From the NCBI GenBank assembly GCA_016806645.1, contig JACSYO010000566.1:762001-826000 (forward strand): 64,000 nucleotides of DNA. The letters are read 5' to 3'. Shown piece by piece: positions 46,466 through 58,030 of the stretch. The position numbers were made by a program, and so were the translations under genes. The notes below the pieces were generated by a model. It saw only the letters and a list, made by a program, of their open reading frames with translations, was not told the origin of the DNA and did not search any database. The stretch comes from Ophiodon elongatus. Its lineage: Eukaryota; Chordata; Actinopteri; Perciformes; Hexagrammidae. Each line of letters starts with the position of its first letter. Position 1 is the stretch's first letter.

Positions 46466-49015
46466 TAAACACGAAACATTGCATTGCAAAGTTTCAACCA
46501 AAATAACTTTATTGCCCAAACTAGCTTTAAAATTAGCTATACTTTGTCATCCCCTCTAATTCTTTCATATGATGGGGTGTAAGCACGTTTGCCATGGTTT
46601 GTACTGTTTGTACCGCTGTTAGCACCGTTCGCACCGTTAGCACCGTTAGCTTTGAGATCCCGGCTCAGGTGTCGCCAGGTTGAGAGCTGGTGAGAGCCAA
46701 TCGAAAGGCTCCCAATCACATATCTTGCACCTTTAAGGGTTGCTAGTAGGGCTTTACACTTATAGTTGTAGTAACAAAACTTCTGGATTCCAGCTTTGTA
46801 TTTGTGCATAATGAAGTGGAGGTGGCAGACGATGAAACTGACAATGAATAAGATTAGTTGGGAAGCATTACACAAAATACTTTGGGGATTGTAGTGTTAA
46901 TATAATCAGTTCCATCAGCAGTTTGCTCTGCAGCTGAGGGCCATGGTGTGTCACTGATATGATTACCTACTCATCTAAAGCTCTGATCTCATTGTTCCCT
47001 GACATGCAGGTGACTGGATAAAGCTGCTATGATAATAATGTAGGAGCGTCCTGCAGATAACGCTTCGGTGGTTGCAGTGAAAACATGTTGCATCTGAGAT
47101 CGATTTAGTAAAGGATTAAAAACATCTAATTCTGGTGCATTACATTTCACAAAGCTGTAATAGGGCCTACATAGACCTATATACTGTATATAAAATCACT
47201 TATCACAGAGAAGTTTGAATCCTCAGTAACAATGGCTGGTTTGAGTGAACAAGCTGTTGTGTTAAAACCCTTAACAACTAATATTCATATAGGCAACACA
47301 CCAAGATGTATTTTTCCACAAGGGATCAGTTTTTAAGCTAACAGCACCAGACAGGGGTAGCGCTGGTGTTGGCTCTTGTTGTTGCTTAGCAACACTTGAA
47401 AAACAGTTTGAAGCGTGCCGTCTTTTTTCTGAAATTTGAAATATTGTTATCCTCAAAGCACCACGGACTGCTGGAAATACACAACATGTCCTTTCTGTGG
47501 AAAACATGAGATAAAGAGGTCAGTGTGGTGAAGACAGCATCCTCAATGATGTGTAACCTAATTGTTCCAGTGGTGTTGCACAGTGGCTAATAAGAGACGA
47601 CCGTAGCTCAATTGGGAAGCTTCCAGATATAAATATGCATTAGCATGGCCTATGGCATTGCTGAAATTAAGCATGTCCTTTGTATATCAGCCAAAACCGA
47701 AGGAAAATTAACACATACTGGTACAAAAACCAAGTTACTTCACTGTAGCCCACAGCCCAAATTTAAAAAAAAAAAAACATTTTTTTTCCTGAGAATGAGA
47801 TGAAAATGCAGAGAGGCTTGAGTGAAAAAATAAGTGTTTTTAAGAAAATAAGGAAATTGATAAAAACCCTGATCTCAATCGCATCCACCTGAGTAGCTGT
47901 GACCTGCACATTCCTGAAAGGAGTTAAAGTCCTCAAGAAAATACTCATCCTACCTGTCAGACTCACTGGTAAAAGAGGTGGCAACAGTGGCAGGTTTTTC
48001 ACGGCAAAATTGGATTCCCGTGCCAATGTTGTCACCAAACTGAAACCTTTCGGGTAAAGTTTCCGACAGATACAAAGCTGTTTTAGACAGCAGGTCTGAA
48101 GACATGTAGCTGCTTTGCTTCATCTAGAACGCTGCATAGTAATGGTCCATTATAATGGTGCTTTTGGGTAATAACTACTTTTCATTTTGTTTTCATTATC
48201 AGATATATTTCAACTGGACCCATTTGGCTCAGTTGCATTGGAAAGCTAGGTCCCAGTATTATGGCTCTGTAATGTAAGAGCAGAAAAGTGCATAGACTTT
48301 TCCCCAGCCAGTCTCATAAACTAAGTTTAAAGAACCTTGAGATTTAGAAAGCGTTGTGCTTTATTGTACAGTAGAATATTGTAGACTGATAACAAAGATA
48401 ATGAGCCCCGGGCTAAACGGTGGTGAAATCTTCTCTGGATGGTTTACACTTGCTTGCTTCTGTTTGGTACTTCTCTGGGAAGTGGTTCAATGATGCGTCA
48501 GTACTGTCAGTTCAGTTTATGCTTTCTGATTGTAAGTCATCTGTCCTTACTCGAACCCACTGAGCAAACACTGAAAATAAAGCCCATGCATAATTGAGTC
48601 ATCTTGACTGAAAAAGCTATCAATTCAGAAGCGTGGAAAAAGAGAGATGTCATGTTGGCTCACAAAGTGATAACTTTAAAAACACGGTGTGTAGGGCTCG
48701 GTACTGCTCAAGAAATCGACACGGAAACTTCTCCAATCAAACGATAGCTGCGTTCAATCCTTGTGTGATTGGTGCACTATCGCAGCAGCTACAACCAACA
48801 CAGTCTGTGGTTGGCAGTTGAGCGTGCAAAGATGCCTCCAAAACGTTCAAAGGGATTGCTGTTCTACAAGCCTGAAGCGTCTGATAAAAATAGAATCGGT
48901 TGTTGTGGCAATTTTAGCAACTGCGTGCTTTCATTTACACGATTGGTATTAAATGAAGTAAAAGAAAATAAAAAAATGACTGCAGGTAATACACAGTTAC
49001 TATAGACAAGGATAT
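46466..49015. other. Intergenic, no gene seen
   Basis: No coding exon. It has a 9-bp tandem repeat (listed). A small region at 48830-48900 starts like some ZBED/hAT ORFs (see findings). Confidence 0.5.
46600..46651 (+). repeat. 9-bp tandem repeat (GTTAGCACC-like)
   Basis: Five to six imperfect copies (variants GTTTGTACC, GTTCGCACC, GTTAGCACC). The reverse strand reads as a GAN-type tripeptide repeat but the frame around it is not a recognisable gene. Confidence 0.75.
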
Positions 49016-49021
49016 ATGTGG

Positions 49022-49022
49022 G

Positions 49023-49109
<87 letters not shown>

Positions 49110-49110
49110 A
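49022..49110 (+). repeat. (TA)n with CA/GT interruptions
   Basis: About 89 bp of TA repeat with an internal TACATA and two TATGTA units, giving overall dyad symmetry. Strong cruciform or slippage potential. Confidence 0.95.
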
Positions 49111-49955
49111 CGTCATCAGTCAGATATCTACAGGTCAGGTCACGTGGGAAGCCGTTTTTCGAAGGACTTGGGACAATAGCATTTTGGCGCTAAAACACAC
49201 GTCCTGCGACAAAAATTTGAATGTCGGATTTGAATTCATACGGAACACCACTGGGAACCACAGTACAGAATGATATAAAAACCTCAAAGACAAAATAAAA
49301 ACAATGTAACCAGCAGTGAGGGTATTCTATTTCTTTGCGGCTCGAGTTTTCATTAGAGCAGAGTATATACCTAAACAGGCAGTGGCTGATAATGCGCATT
49401 GGCACATTGGCACAGAATGGCTTTTAAAATGAAACTGTCAGGCTGAGGTAGTGTGTCGATCAGTGGGAAAGAGCTTGAGTATTTCTGACTAGTCTCATCT
49501 GGTTTCTCTCCCTCTCCATCTTTCTCTCTGCCACCCTACCCTACCCCCCCCTTCCTCAGACAGACATATTCTCATCTGCAGTCTTACTGCATTGTGTTGT
49601 GCAAGCTATAAGCTGAGGCTGCCTGAGTGTCTCCATGGACTTTACTCTTTTGACTTGGCCTCTCTTTCTCTTTCTTGCTCTTTTGCGCCAATGTCGGGCC
49701 AGGTCCAGAGGCGGGCATGTTCTTCATTAGCACAAAGCAATCGATTGCAACACATTCTCACTTCAAACTCTTCAAATACAGACTCTTAGGCAGTGGCCCT
49801 ACACTTCAAACTATGAAGCTCCAGGTGTCTGTCTCACATTAGTTTTGGATGTGTCAGTGATGGCATGTCAGTTTCTACTCGTTACATGTACAGTTTGTTT
49901 CTCAAAATAAACTTCTGTGCACACAGGAAAGGTAGTGTCCGCTCAATTATGTCCT
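49111..49955. other. Intergenic, no gene seen
   Basis: Nothing recognised apart from a pyrimidine-rich zone at 49500-49560. Confidence 0.5.
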
Positions 49956-50501
49956 TAACTAACGCCAGTTACGTAGCAAACATACTTATTTTATGGGTTT
50001 TTTTTCAACCCAAACCACGATCTTTTCCTAAGCCTAACTAAGTAGTTTTTTAGGTGGCTCACTCTTTCTTTGCTTGTCTTGGGTCATTTTTATTATAACA
50101 TGTACCTGTTACTGCTGTATGTCTTCCTGTCATGCATCCTAAGCTCAAAACAAAAGTTCAGTAAAATCGTTCCTCTGTTTTGGGTATTTTTACTGGTGAT
50201 ATGAACTGTACATCACCAGAACACAACAGTGAGATTGGCCAGCATACACCAACTGCTCCGGTTCATCAGTGACATACAGGCTGTTTATGTTCCTTTTGTT
50301 TTGAGCTGAGGATGCATGACAGGAAGACACACAGCCGTATCAGGTACCTATTAGAAAATAAAAATTACTCAAGACAACAAAAAGACTGAGCTACCACAAA
50401 AACAACTTGGTTAGGCTTAGGAAAAGATTGTAGTTTGGGTTGGAAATAGTATGTTTCTTCCTTAAAACAAGTATGTTTGTTACGTAACTGGCATTAGTTG
50501 G
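49956..50501. mobile_element. Foldback element with arms of about 200 bp
   Basis: Left arm 49956-50157 and right arm about 50291-50501 are inverted copies. The outer ends both read CAACTAATGCCAGTTACGTA-like (left AACTAACGCCAGTTACGTA; right reverse complement AACTAATGCCAGTTACGTA). The inner ends share GTCTTCCTGTCATGCATCCT (50122-50141 and, inverted, near 50304-50323), then AGCTCAAAACAAAAG. The loop is about 133 bp. Middle motifs (CAACCCAAACCA, CTTTTCCTAAGCCTAACTAA) are known to me from a widespread teleost repeat. No transposase. Confidence 0.75.
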
Positions 50502-53500
50502 GTACCCCTACCCATCCTAAGTGGAATTTCCCTCTTTTCAAACTATTCATCATTTATATAAGGAAGTAAAATAAGGAATATTTTGTATTTGTGTAGTATT
50601 GTAACAGTAATTAATGAATTATTTTGTTCCTACCTGTTTGGATGCGTTATTAATATGGAAAAACTTGGATAAGCAAGAAAGACATCAGATTTATCATTCA
50701 TTGTTCATATTTTCAAACAGTATATTTTTCTTTCTCAAAAAAAAAAGGGTTTGACAATGAGCACAAACTAATGACTTTGGCCAAAGAACACTATCTTGAG
50801 CAGTGAGTTTGGCTGGGGTTGCTTGAGCAGAACAGAACAGCTAACGTACATATAAACTAGTATCATCAATAACCAGCTCTCACCAGCTGAGTTAAAGTTA
50901 CAGTCCTGAGACAGGGTTTTTAACAAATAACCTGTAAACTCCAAAAAGTAATATGTTTTGCTAGGAAGCTATTTAGCTAGGCATGCTAACATTTGCAGCT
51001 CATGTTAGTGCTGCCAAACACACTGTTCAATCTATAACTTTAACTCTACAATCAGATGCAGAATAGGGTGGTTCATGGCATAGTAGGAAAGTTTAGCAAT
51101 GAGCCAATTCTGATAGGGAGGTTTGTCAATGAAAATTCAAATAATTCTGTATTTTAATTCATACACATTCAAACAGATCCCGTTTTCAGGAAACATAGGC
51201 ACAACTTTGATGTATCGTTTCAGTTAATAATCTGCATCTAGATTTGAGAAGGAGTCAATCCTGCATCCAGATCTGTGATGGTATTAAACTCTCCACCACG
51301 GCATAACACTATTCTGGTAGAGTATCCCTGCAGGGTCCAAGAAACCTTCCCCGGGCCTTTTCAAACAAACTGTGTCTTTAAAGAGACTTGTAAGCCTGCC
51401 TCCACAGCTGTGGGATCTTGATCCGATCCATCGAGCGCAAAGAGGAAGCTGTTTGATTGTGGAGCGGGCTCCATCCATTCCCACCCTGACCACAGACATG
51501 CAGGTTACAGTGTCCCTGTCCGCCTTATCTCCCGGTGCACCGGCTCGACTTCAGACCCGCGAGCTCCGGCCCGGACCCTGCTACAGATAAAGCCGAAAAT
51601 AGACCACTCTCGCTGACAGCAAGGCAGCGCTAGATAAGACTCTTGTGTCCACAGCTTTGAGCTGCAAATGGGGAGGGCAAGGGAGGAATGGAATCGTGTG
51701 CAAGAAGGAGACAGTAAACAAAATATTTTTGGGCTGAATGCATGGTGTTGATATGATTTAGATGCTAGTGCTCACTCTTTGACCCTCTTTTTCGACCACA
51801 GATAAGGGAAGTCACAGTTATAGAAATGCACAAATCTGTCCCCCCCCCCTCTGTTTCTTCACAGTTGAGGCCATTGATTGTGCTTATTGACTCATGTAGT
51901 TAAAGCCCTAGCCAATTTGGTGGTCATGGCTTACAGCGATAAGAAAATTACCTTGCACCGTGTGCAGGACTGGTGTGTATGCATGTGCTCGTGCTTGTAT
52001 GTGTGCATGTCTTTCAATGTTTATGCCTTGCTCGCCTATAGCTTATTATTTAACCTCTGCCAGATGGCAAACTGCAGAAGTGCATCTAAAAAGGTTTTCC
52101 TCTGTTGGCATGCAGAAGCCAATCAATAGCTGTGTGTCTTAGTAAATTAGATCATGTAGACAAGAGGCAGTCGTCAGCAGAGCCATCCCAAAGTAACCCC
52201 TTGCCTGGTTAGTTCATTCTCCATTAGACAACGGCCTGGAGTAATTGAATTGGCCTGCACAATCTCAGGGCTTGGCCTTTGCTTTTTTGTCTTTGACAGC
52301 ATATATTCAGGTCTGATAACTTTATACGCCAGCCAAGGTTCAATGTGTACGTATTTTTATGTGTCTAGAGATAGTGTAGTGGTTAGGACCCTTACTATTG
52401 GAACCACATGAACCATAGCATATTGTCGGAGGCCTGCAGATTGTCCCCTCAATGTCTTAAGACACAAAAATACAATGGAGAGGGGCCTGAATATGATGCT
52501 GCAAAAAAAAAAGAAACCTTTTTCGAACCATAACCAACCCCCTAAACCCCCTTTATTCATACATGTATCACTTGCGTTAAAATTATGTGACACATATAAT
52601 AGACTTCAAGCTCTCTTAGCTGCCAAACTCAATAAGATATCTCTGTCTTCTCCTGCTATTTGAGGGTAAATAAGTCATTGTGGCAATGATGAGATGCAAG
52701 CTAATAATCCGCTCCAAGCCAATCAATGACAAAGCCAAGCTTCAGTATAGCGAGAGCACTGTAGACAGGGAATGAAAAAGAGACGGGGGGGGGGGGAAGA
52801 AGCACTCCCTCATATAGAATACTTGCACATCACAAATCTTTTTACAGGATTGCTGATGAACAGTTTAAGGGCCTCTCGGTTCACATAGTTATACACTAAT
52901 ATTAAGCATTCAAAGCATAGAGCCTAATTAGGACAACATTAATATACCCCTGTCTGCCACACCCCTTTAGCCTCATTATTCCATAACTTCTGTATCTGTT
53001 GCTGGCAGACCAAAAATGCCATTTATCTTTATATTTATCCATTACTGTGGTTACTCCACATGGAGTACTTACATTTACATAATCACAGAAATACAGGACG
53101 AGCACAGGCTTGAGACCGCCAGCTCTGAAACCTCATATTGTCCGACAATGAAACACTACTTTATAACCTGTATGGCATGATGGTCCTTGCATGTATTCAT
53201 CCTGCTTTTTACAGCTTGCAACAATGGCTACACCTGGCCCAGTGTAAACATAAAGTCCTCTGCAGTTTTACAATGAGCAACTCTATTAGAGCTTCGGGCA
53301 AACAAACATAATTCTTTGAAGAAAATGTCTCATCATTTTTCCCCTCACAGATTTTTCAAATTGCCAACCTTTCAGTGTTTATTTTTTCCCCACTAACTAC
53401 ATTAAATCTTGTAATCATAAGTTGCACTGAGGTTGGGCTAAGGCTTGCAGATGTAAAACAGTACAAGCAAATGTTTCGAGGGGAGGAAGCATGAAGAAGT

Positions 53501-56021
53501 ATTCGGGCCGTTAGTGAACCATTGTTAGTGGGCTTTTCATAGTCTAGCGCACAAGTTGTTTTAACTTTATATTTCCATCCATCTTTTTACTTCTTACTTG
53601 CATGTATCTGCAGTGTTAATCTAATCTATTTACTCATCCTTGTCCCGTAAGACACAAATAGCTGGACCAAAGCACTCAGCGTATTTTATTGCATTTCTAA
53701 TGGCAATCCTAGAGTTGTTTAAACCCAAAACACACGGATCAGGTGGCCTGTTTCTTACTGTTATAATCGCAAAGTGGAAATTTCCATCAACATAATTGCT
53801 CCATCGCACAGCTCTAAAACGAGAACAACAAAAACTGCTGTCTCAACAAGCAAACCGGGGGGAAGTATAAGCTGAGTATCTTTCTTCAGCAACTGCAAGT
53901 CTCTCTGCGACAAAAACATCCAGTGGTGTATGTGGCCATAATCCCATGTGACATAGGCAGTCAAGGGGAAGGGATTGGAGGGCTTGGAGAAAAAGACAGA
54001 GGATGGTGATTCTGAGTGAGAGGGTAAGAGACAGACAGAAAAAGAAAGAGAGACTTCCGTCATTCTTGCCTTGCAGGAAGACACTTGTGCCAGATTCAGG
54101 CTCATGCTCCCATTTATATCTCCCTTTACGAGACTCATGCTAGAAGATGGGTAGGGAACTCCATCCACATTACTCCACAGAATTCACTTAATTTATCCTC
54201 TTCATTTGATCCACTTTGTTCGGTGGCAAGCTACTACCTGAACTTGCAGAGACAGTTAGCCAAACAGAGATTAAAGCGAAGCACCGCAAGGCAACACAGC
54301 TAATACTCAAGCTTCTCCTTGTCACAGCGCCGGCGTTTGGTTTATCACGTCTGGGATAGTGGTTCAGACAGCAAAGTGATGGAGCCATGGTAGTTTGAGG
54401 TCGGGTTAGGCACATACAGTATCTGATATAATCCTTTCCAATATGCCCACATAGCCCCAGCTGTCATACAGTACAGGGAATATGTTCAATTTATTATATT
54501 TATCATTCAGAATTACCCTTAAATCATCTTTTCAATAAAAAAAACACATGGTAGATCAAAACCATTCTGACAAATGAGAACATTATGATCACAATTTGAA
54601 CCACACAGAATGACAAAAAGGATTTGAGTTTTATTGTTTTTTATTTATTTGCCATTCTCCTTAATTCCAGATTTTCCCATGTTCTAGTATCTACTAATCC
54701 ATCTTTTTCTCCTCCTCACAACCTATCTTACTGCCCTCCATCTGTTGGTGTCTCTTGCTGTCACCCTTTATACCCCAGCTGCTCTTTTGTTTATCCCTCC
54801 ATCTCTCCCTGTCCCTCTCTCCCTCCATTTCTCTTTGATAATGGCGGCCTCAGCGCAGGAATCTGCCGCCATCCATTCCAAGCAGCAGGTAATGGATTGA
54901 GCGCGGGACCTGATCTGGCTATGGATGAGCCAGCCCGTAGGTGTCTGAGTGGGCGTTCAAATGGATTCGGGGAAGCTCGCCTAGAATAACACACTTTGTC
55001 ACTGAGGGCTTTGTCTTCACAGATCTTCCATGTTCACTGTCAGTGCTGCCCCCCTCCCCAGCCCAACGCACCCTGCCCCATCCCTCTCATGAAAGACAAA
55101 AACTCTTTATAACAAGACAGTGGTGTGCCAAAATCTTGCCGTCTGGCTGGTTAAGGGACATTTTGATACTGTCGGGATGCTTCTCCTTAGCACTCCCTAA
55201 TCCCAGTGTTGCACAAGCACACTGTTCTACTCCTCGCTTTGATCTCTGTTTTTTAACAACGGGACAAACAAACAGATGAAGAGGATTGTAGAGCTTACGC
55301 CAATGTCAGGCTACGGCACTAATGATGAAAATCATAAATTGTCCAAACAAGAATGTTCTCAGTGGTGATTCTGGCAGCTAATAGATATTGTGCTCCAAGC
55401 GGTTGTGCGCTGCTGCTGAGGAGCAGATTAAATGACTCCAAAAACCACAGGGATGTTGCAATCTCCACTGAGTCCTTGCAGATACCTGGAAACCAATATG
55501 AACCAACATCTGGTAATGAATTATGGATGGAGATGAAACGCATGTACCTGGCCTGTCTCTCTACCGGGGATGTTATTTACAGTCTCACTGAAATATGCTT
55601 CCCATCATGGCTTGTGGAATTTGCCACATGACATGTGTGATATTGTATCCTGTGATATACAGTTGTGGATTATTCTGAGGCAATACATACATAAACTGAG
55701 ATGATATGTTCTGTAGGACTTTTTCTAGTCACATCTTGACATGATTATGAAAACTTGACATGAAAACTTGATTACAGCCTAAAATATCTCTTTCTTCTAA
55801 TATAATTGCATAGGTTTGTTTCTTATGCGACAGGAGGCCAGGTAATTAAAATGTGTTTATCTGTTGGAATAACCTTTGTTGCCAGAAAAATATGGCCTCG
55901 TGCCAGATGGAAAAATTTGTTTATGGGTACTTGTGTAGAATTTTGTGCATGTTTACATATTTGCATATGAGTGTGAATGATGGCAGTGATCCCAAATTGT
56001 GTAAGTGTGCATGTGCTGGAG
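50502..56021. other. Intergenic, no gene seen
   Basis: No coding exon. The longest frame (135 residues, reverse, 53761-54168) has no family features. A tRNA-A-box-like stretch at 52368-52388 is discussed among the rejected items. There is a G-run near 52786-52797. Confidence 0.55.
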
Positions 56022-56048
56022 AATGTGTGTGTGTGTGTGTTTGTGTGT
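56022..56048 (+). repeat. (GT)n microsatellite, left flank of TIR element
   Basis: About 13 GT units with one TT interruption. Confidence 0.9.
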
Positions 56049-56053
56049 ATGGC

Positions 56054-56337
56054 GTGTTTTCATGATTTGTGGGGACATTGTGGGGACTTGCCTTCCTCAT
56101 GGGGACAAAATGCATGTCCCCATAATATTTTAAGTTGAAGACTTGGCTAAAGGTAAGGTTTAGGTTATGGCTATGGTTATGGTTATGGTTATGGTTATGG
56201 TTATGGTTAAGGTTTAGGATTAGGATTAGTTTAACGTTAGGGTTAAGGTCAGGGTAAGGGTTGGGATTAGGCTGGTTGTGGTTATGGTTAGAAATGAATG
56301 CAAGTCAATATATTGTCCCCAAAACTCATGAGGACAC
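56054..56337. mobile_element. TIR-bounded short repeat with GGTTAT array
   Basis: The left end (56054-56076, GTGTTTTCATGATTTGTGGG then GAC) and the inverted right end (56315-56337) match at 19 of 23 positions by eye. Inside is GTGGGGACTTGCCTTCCTCA with GGGGACAAAATG, then a (GGTTAT)n array (about 56163-56208) and GGTTAGGG-like variants. (GT)n tracts lie directly outside both ends. The GTCCCCA-flanked core is a repeat I know from many fish introns. No ORF. Confidence 0.65.
56163..56208 (+). repeat. (GGTTAT)n hexanucleotide array
   Basis: About seven GGTTAT units, followed by degenerate GGTTTAGGATTAGGATTAG and GTTAGGGTTAAGG units to about 56275. It is telomere-like in the last part only. Confidence 0.9.

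Positions 56338-56339
<2 letters not shown>

Positions 56340-56371
<32 letters not shown>
56340..56371 (+). repeat. (GT)n microsatellite, right flank of TIR element
   Basis: About 15 pure TG units. Confidence 0.95.
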
Positions 56372-56372
<1 letters not shown>

Positions 56373-56888
56373 ATGATGAAAGTGCAGTGACTCTGCCTGG
56401 GGGCAGCAGCAGCCACCCCATTGTGGGGGTTGAACACGAGGCCAGACACCTGTTTTTCCCAAAATGAATTATGAAACAAAGCCAAGCGTGTGTTATTCTC
56501 CATGCAACTGACTACAGAGGCCGAGGCCAAAGACCTGAGGAGAGACAGAATGAGGCTGGCATTACGGGACCAAACAAGAAGCTGTCCATAGTGAGAAAGC
56601 ATGAAGGTTATGACTCCTTGTTTACTTTAATAGACTCTCTTATAATGGGGAATGGATTTCTAATAGACTTGCATTGCGTGCTTTGCTTTGTGGCTGATGC
56701 AACTCAATTAAAATTGCTGGATAGCCATTCAAATCTTATGAAATATTCATTTATGGCAGTTATGTTTACATAATTCAGGGAGTAAACATTATATTGAAGC
56801 TGGAGCTGTTGTTTTATTATAGGGTGAGTCATATATGCTTTGTAACACATTTTAACCTTTCCACAACAACCACCTTCAACATGAATTC

Positions 56889-56914
56889 ACACATACACAC
56901 ACACACACACACAA
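56889..56914 (+). repeat. (CA)n microsatellite
   Basis: About 12 CA units with one CATA interruption. Confidence 0.9.
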
Positions 56915-57705
56915 ACGCAATCAATTAATCAGCATCAGTGGATTTTTCAGACTAATTTGCTTCTGGTGGGAAAACAACATAACAGCAACTACTCATCTTT
57001 TCTTGTTTCATGCAAATACATTTATTTGGCATTATCTATTTATACCTGCACCCTTCTATTTATGTTCCTTTTCTAATCTGATATATGAAATTCCTGCCTC
57101 GCTAATTGGTACAGATGCCTCACCTTGTCAGGCTGAAACTCCCTAAGCTATGTCAAATTGCTCCTGAAATAAACAGGAAGGAGAGTCGTGTAAGAGAGAG
57201 CGCGTTTGGCATTTACTGCAGTGTGTGTGCAGCTGTCGACTGCAACCATGCACTGAGCAACGCCGGGAGATGTCACACGCTACCCATCCGATGTGTAGGT
57301 CTCCAAGATGCCTCCCTGATAAGCGAGCAAATAGCAAGCCTTCTGCGCCACAGAAAGCCTTTAGTCTCATATTTAGTTGTTACATTTTCCCTTCGGATCT
57401 GTAAAACGCTCTGCAAATGTGGTGAGATAATCCCCCTTATTTATCTTTTATGAGACATATGATACAGTCATACATACAGTCTACTGTAAATGTATGCATT
57501 AAAGTTAATGGAGAGGCAATAAATAATTTACTTTAAATATTTTCTTTTACCAGCAGTGACAAACCACATGTTTTTTTACATCATATTTATTGGGGTTTTT
57601 TTCAACAGCAAAAGAACATACAGTCTCTTTACCTTGACATTTGTGAACACCCCCTCCCCCCACCCTCAACATTAAATATTCAGGTAGGAATTTAAGAAAA
57701 CAAAT

Positions 57706-57742
57706 ATTAATAATAATTATTATTATAATAATAATAATAATG
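57706..57742 (+). repeat. (TAA)n/(ATT)n repeat
   Basis: TAATAATTATTATTATAATA and further ATA units, partly palindromic. Confidence 0.9.
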
Positions 57743-57941
57743 ACAATAAGCTTAATCATATATTAACGTTTTTTGCAGGTGCTTTTCATGTGTTCATCAG
57801 ATTTACTCATTAAGTTCAGCCTGATCGCTTTCCAGGAATTGCATGGAAGTGTCCCACATTTCCATGAACTTATTTGATTTCAAACAGGTCATGGTTAATG
57901 AACCCATAATGTAGGCTGGCACCAATGCAGATTCAAGCAAA

Positions 57942-58030
57942 TGTACTTATTTTAACCCAGCCCACACTCTTTTCCTGAGCCTAACCAATTACTTTTGTTG
58001 CCTAAACCCAACCCAAGTAAACCTAAAACC
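57942..58030 (+). repeat. Partial copy of the foldback-element arm
   Basis: ACTTATTTTAACCCAGCCCA, CTTTTCCTGAGCCTAACCAA and CCTAAACCCAACCCAAG match, with changes, the arm of the element at 49956-50501. There is no inverted partner here. Confidence 0.5.

Larger units (their letters stand above)
56372..57941. other. Intergenic, no gene seen
   Basis: Contains a CA microsatellite (56889-56914) and a TAA/ATA repeat (57706-57742). The 115-residue frame at 57106-57453 has no recognisable domain. Confidence 0.5.

Noticed and set aside
47596..47615. tRNA A-box match (TAGCTCAATTGG)
   Set aside because: No B box (GGTTCGANTCC) at a suitable distance and no acceptor-stem pairing.
52368..52450. tRNA-Glu/Asp-like stretch (TAGTGTAGTGGTTAGGAC)
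   Set aside because: Only the A-box side is present. No B box or cloverleaf. It may be a decayed SINE head but cannot be supported.
53761..54168. 135-residue reverse frame
   Set aside because: No domain or family feature recognised; probably chance.
54853..54880. GCAGGAATCTGC, resembling the start of FOXP2 coding sequence
   Set aside because: The reading frame and flanking codons do not match. Short chance similarity.
56163..56275. Interstitial telomere
   Set aside because: The main unit is GGTTAT, not TTAGGG. Only a few degenerate telomere-like units follow, inside a TIR-bounded repeat.
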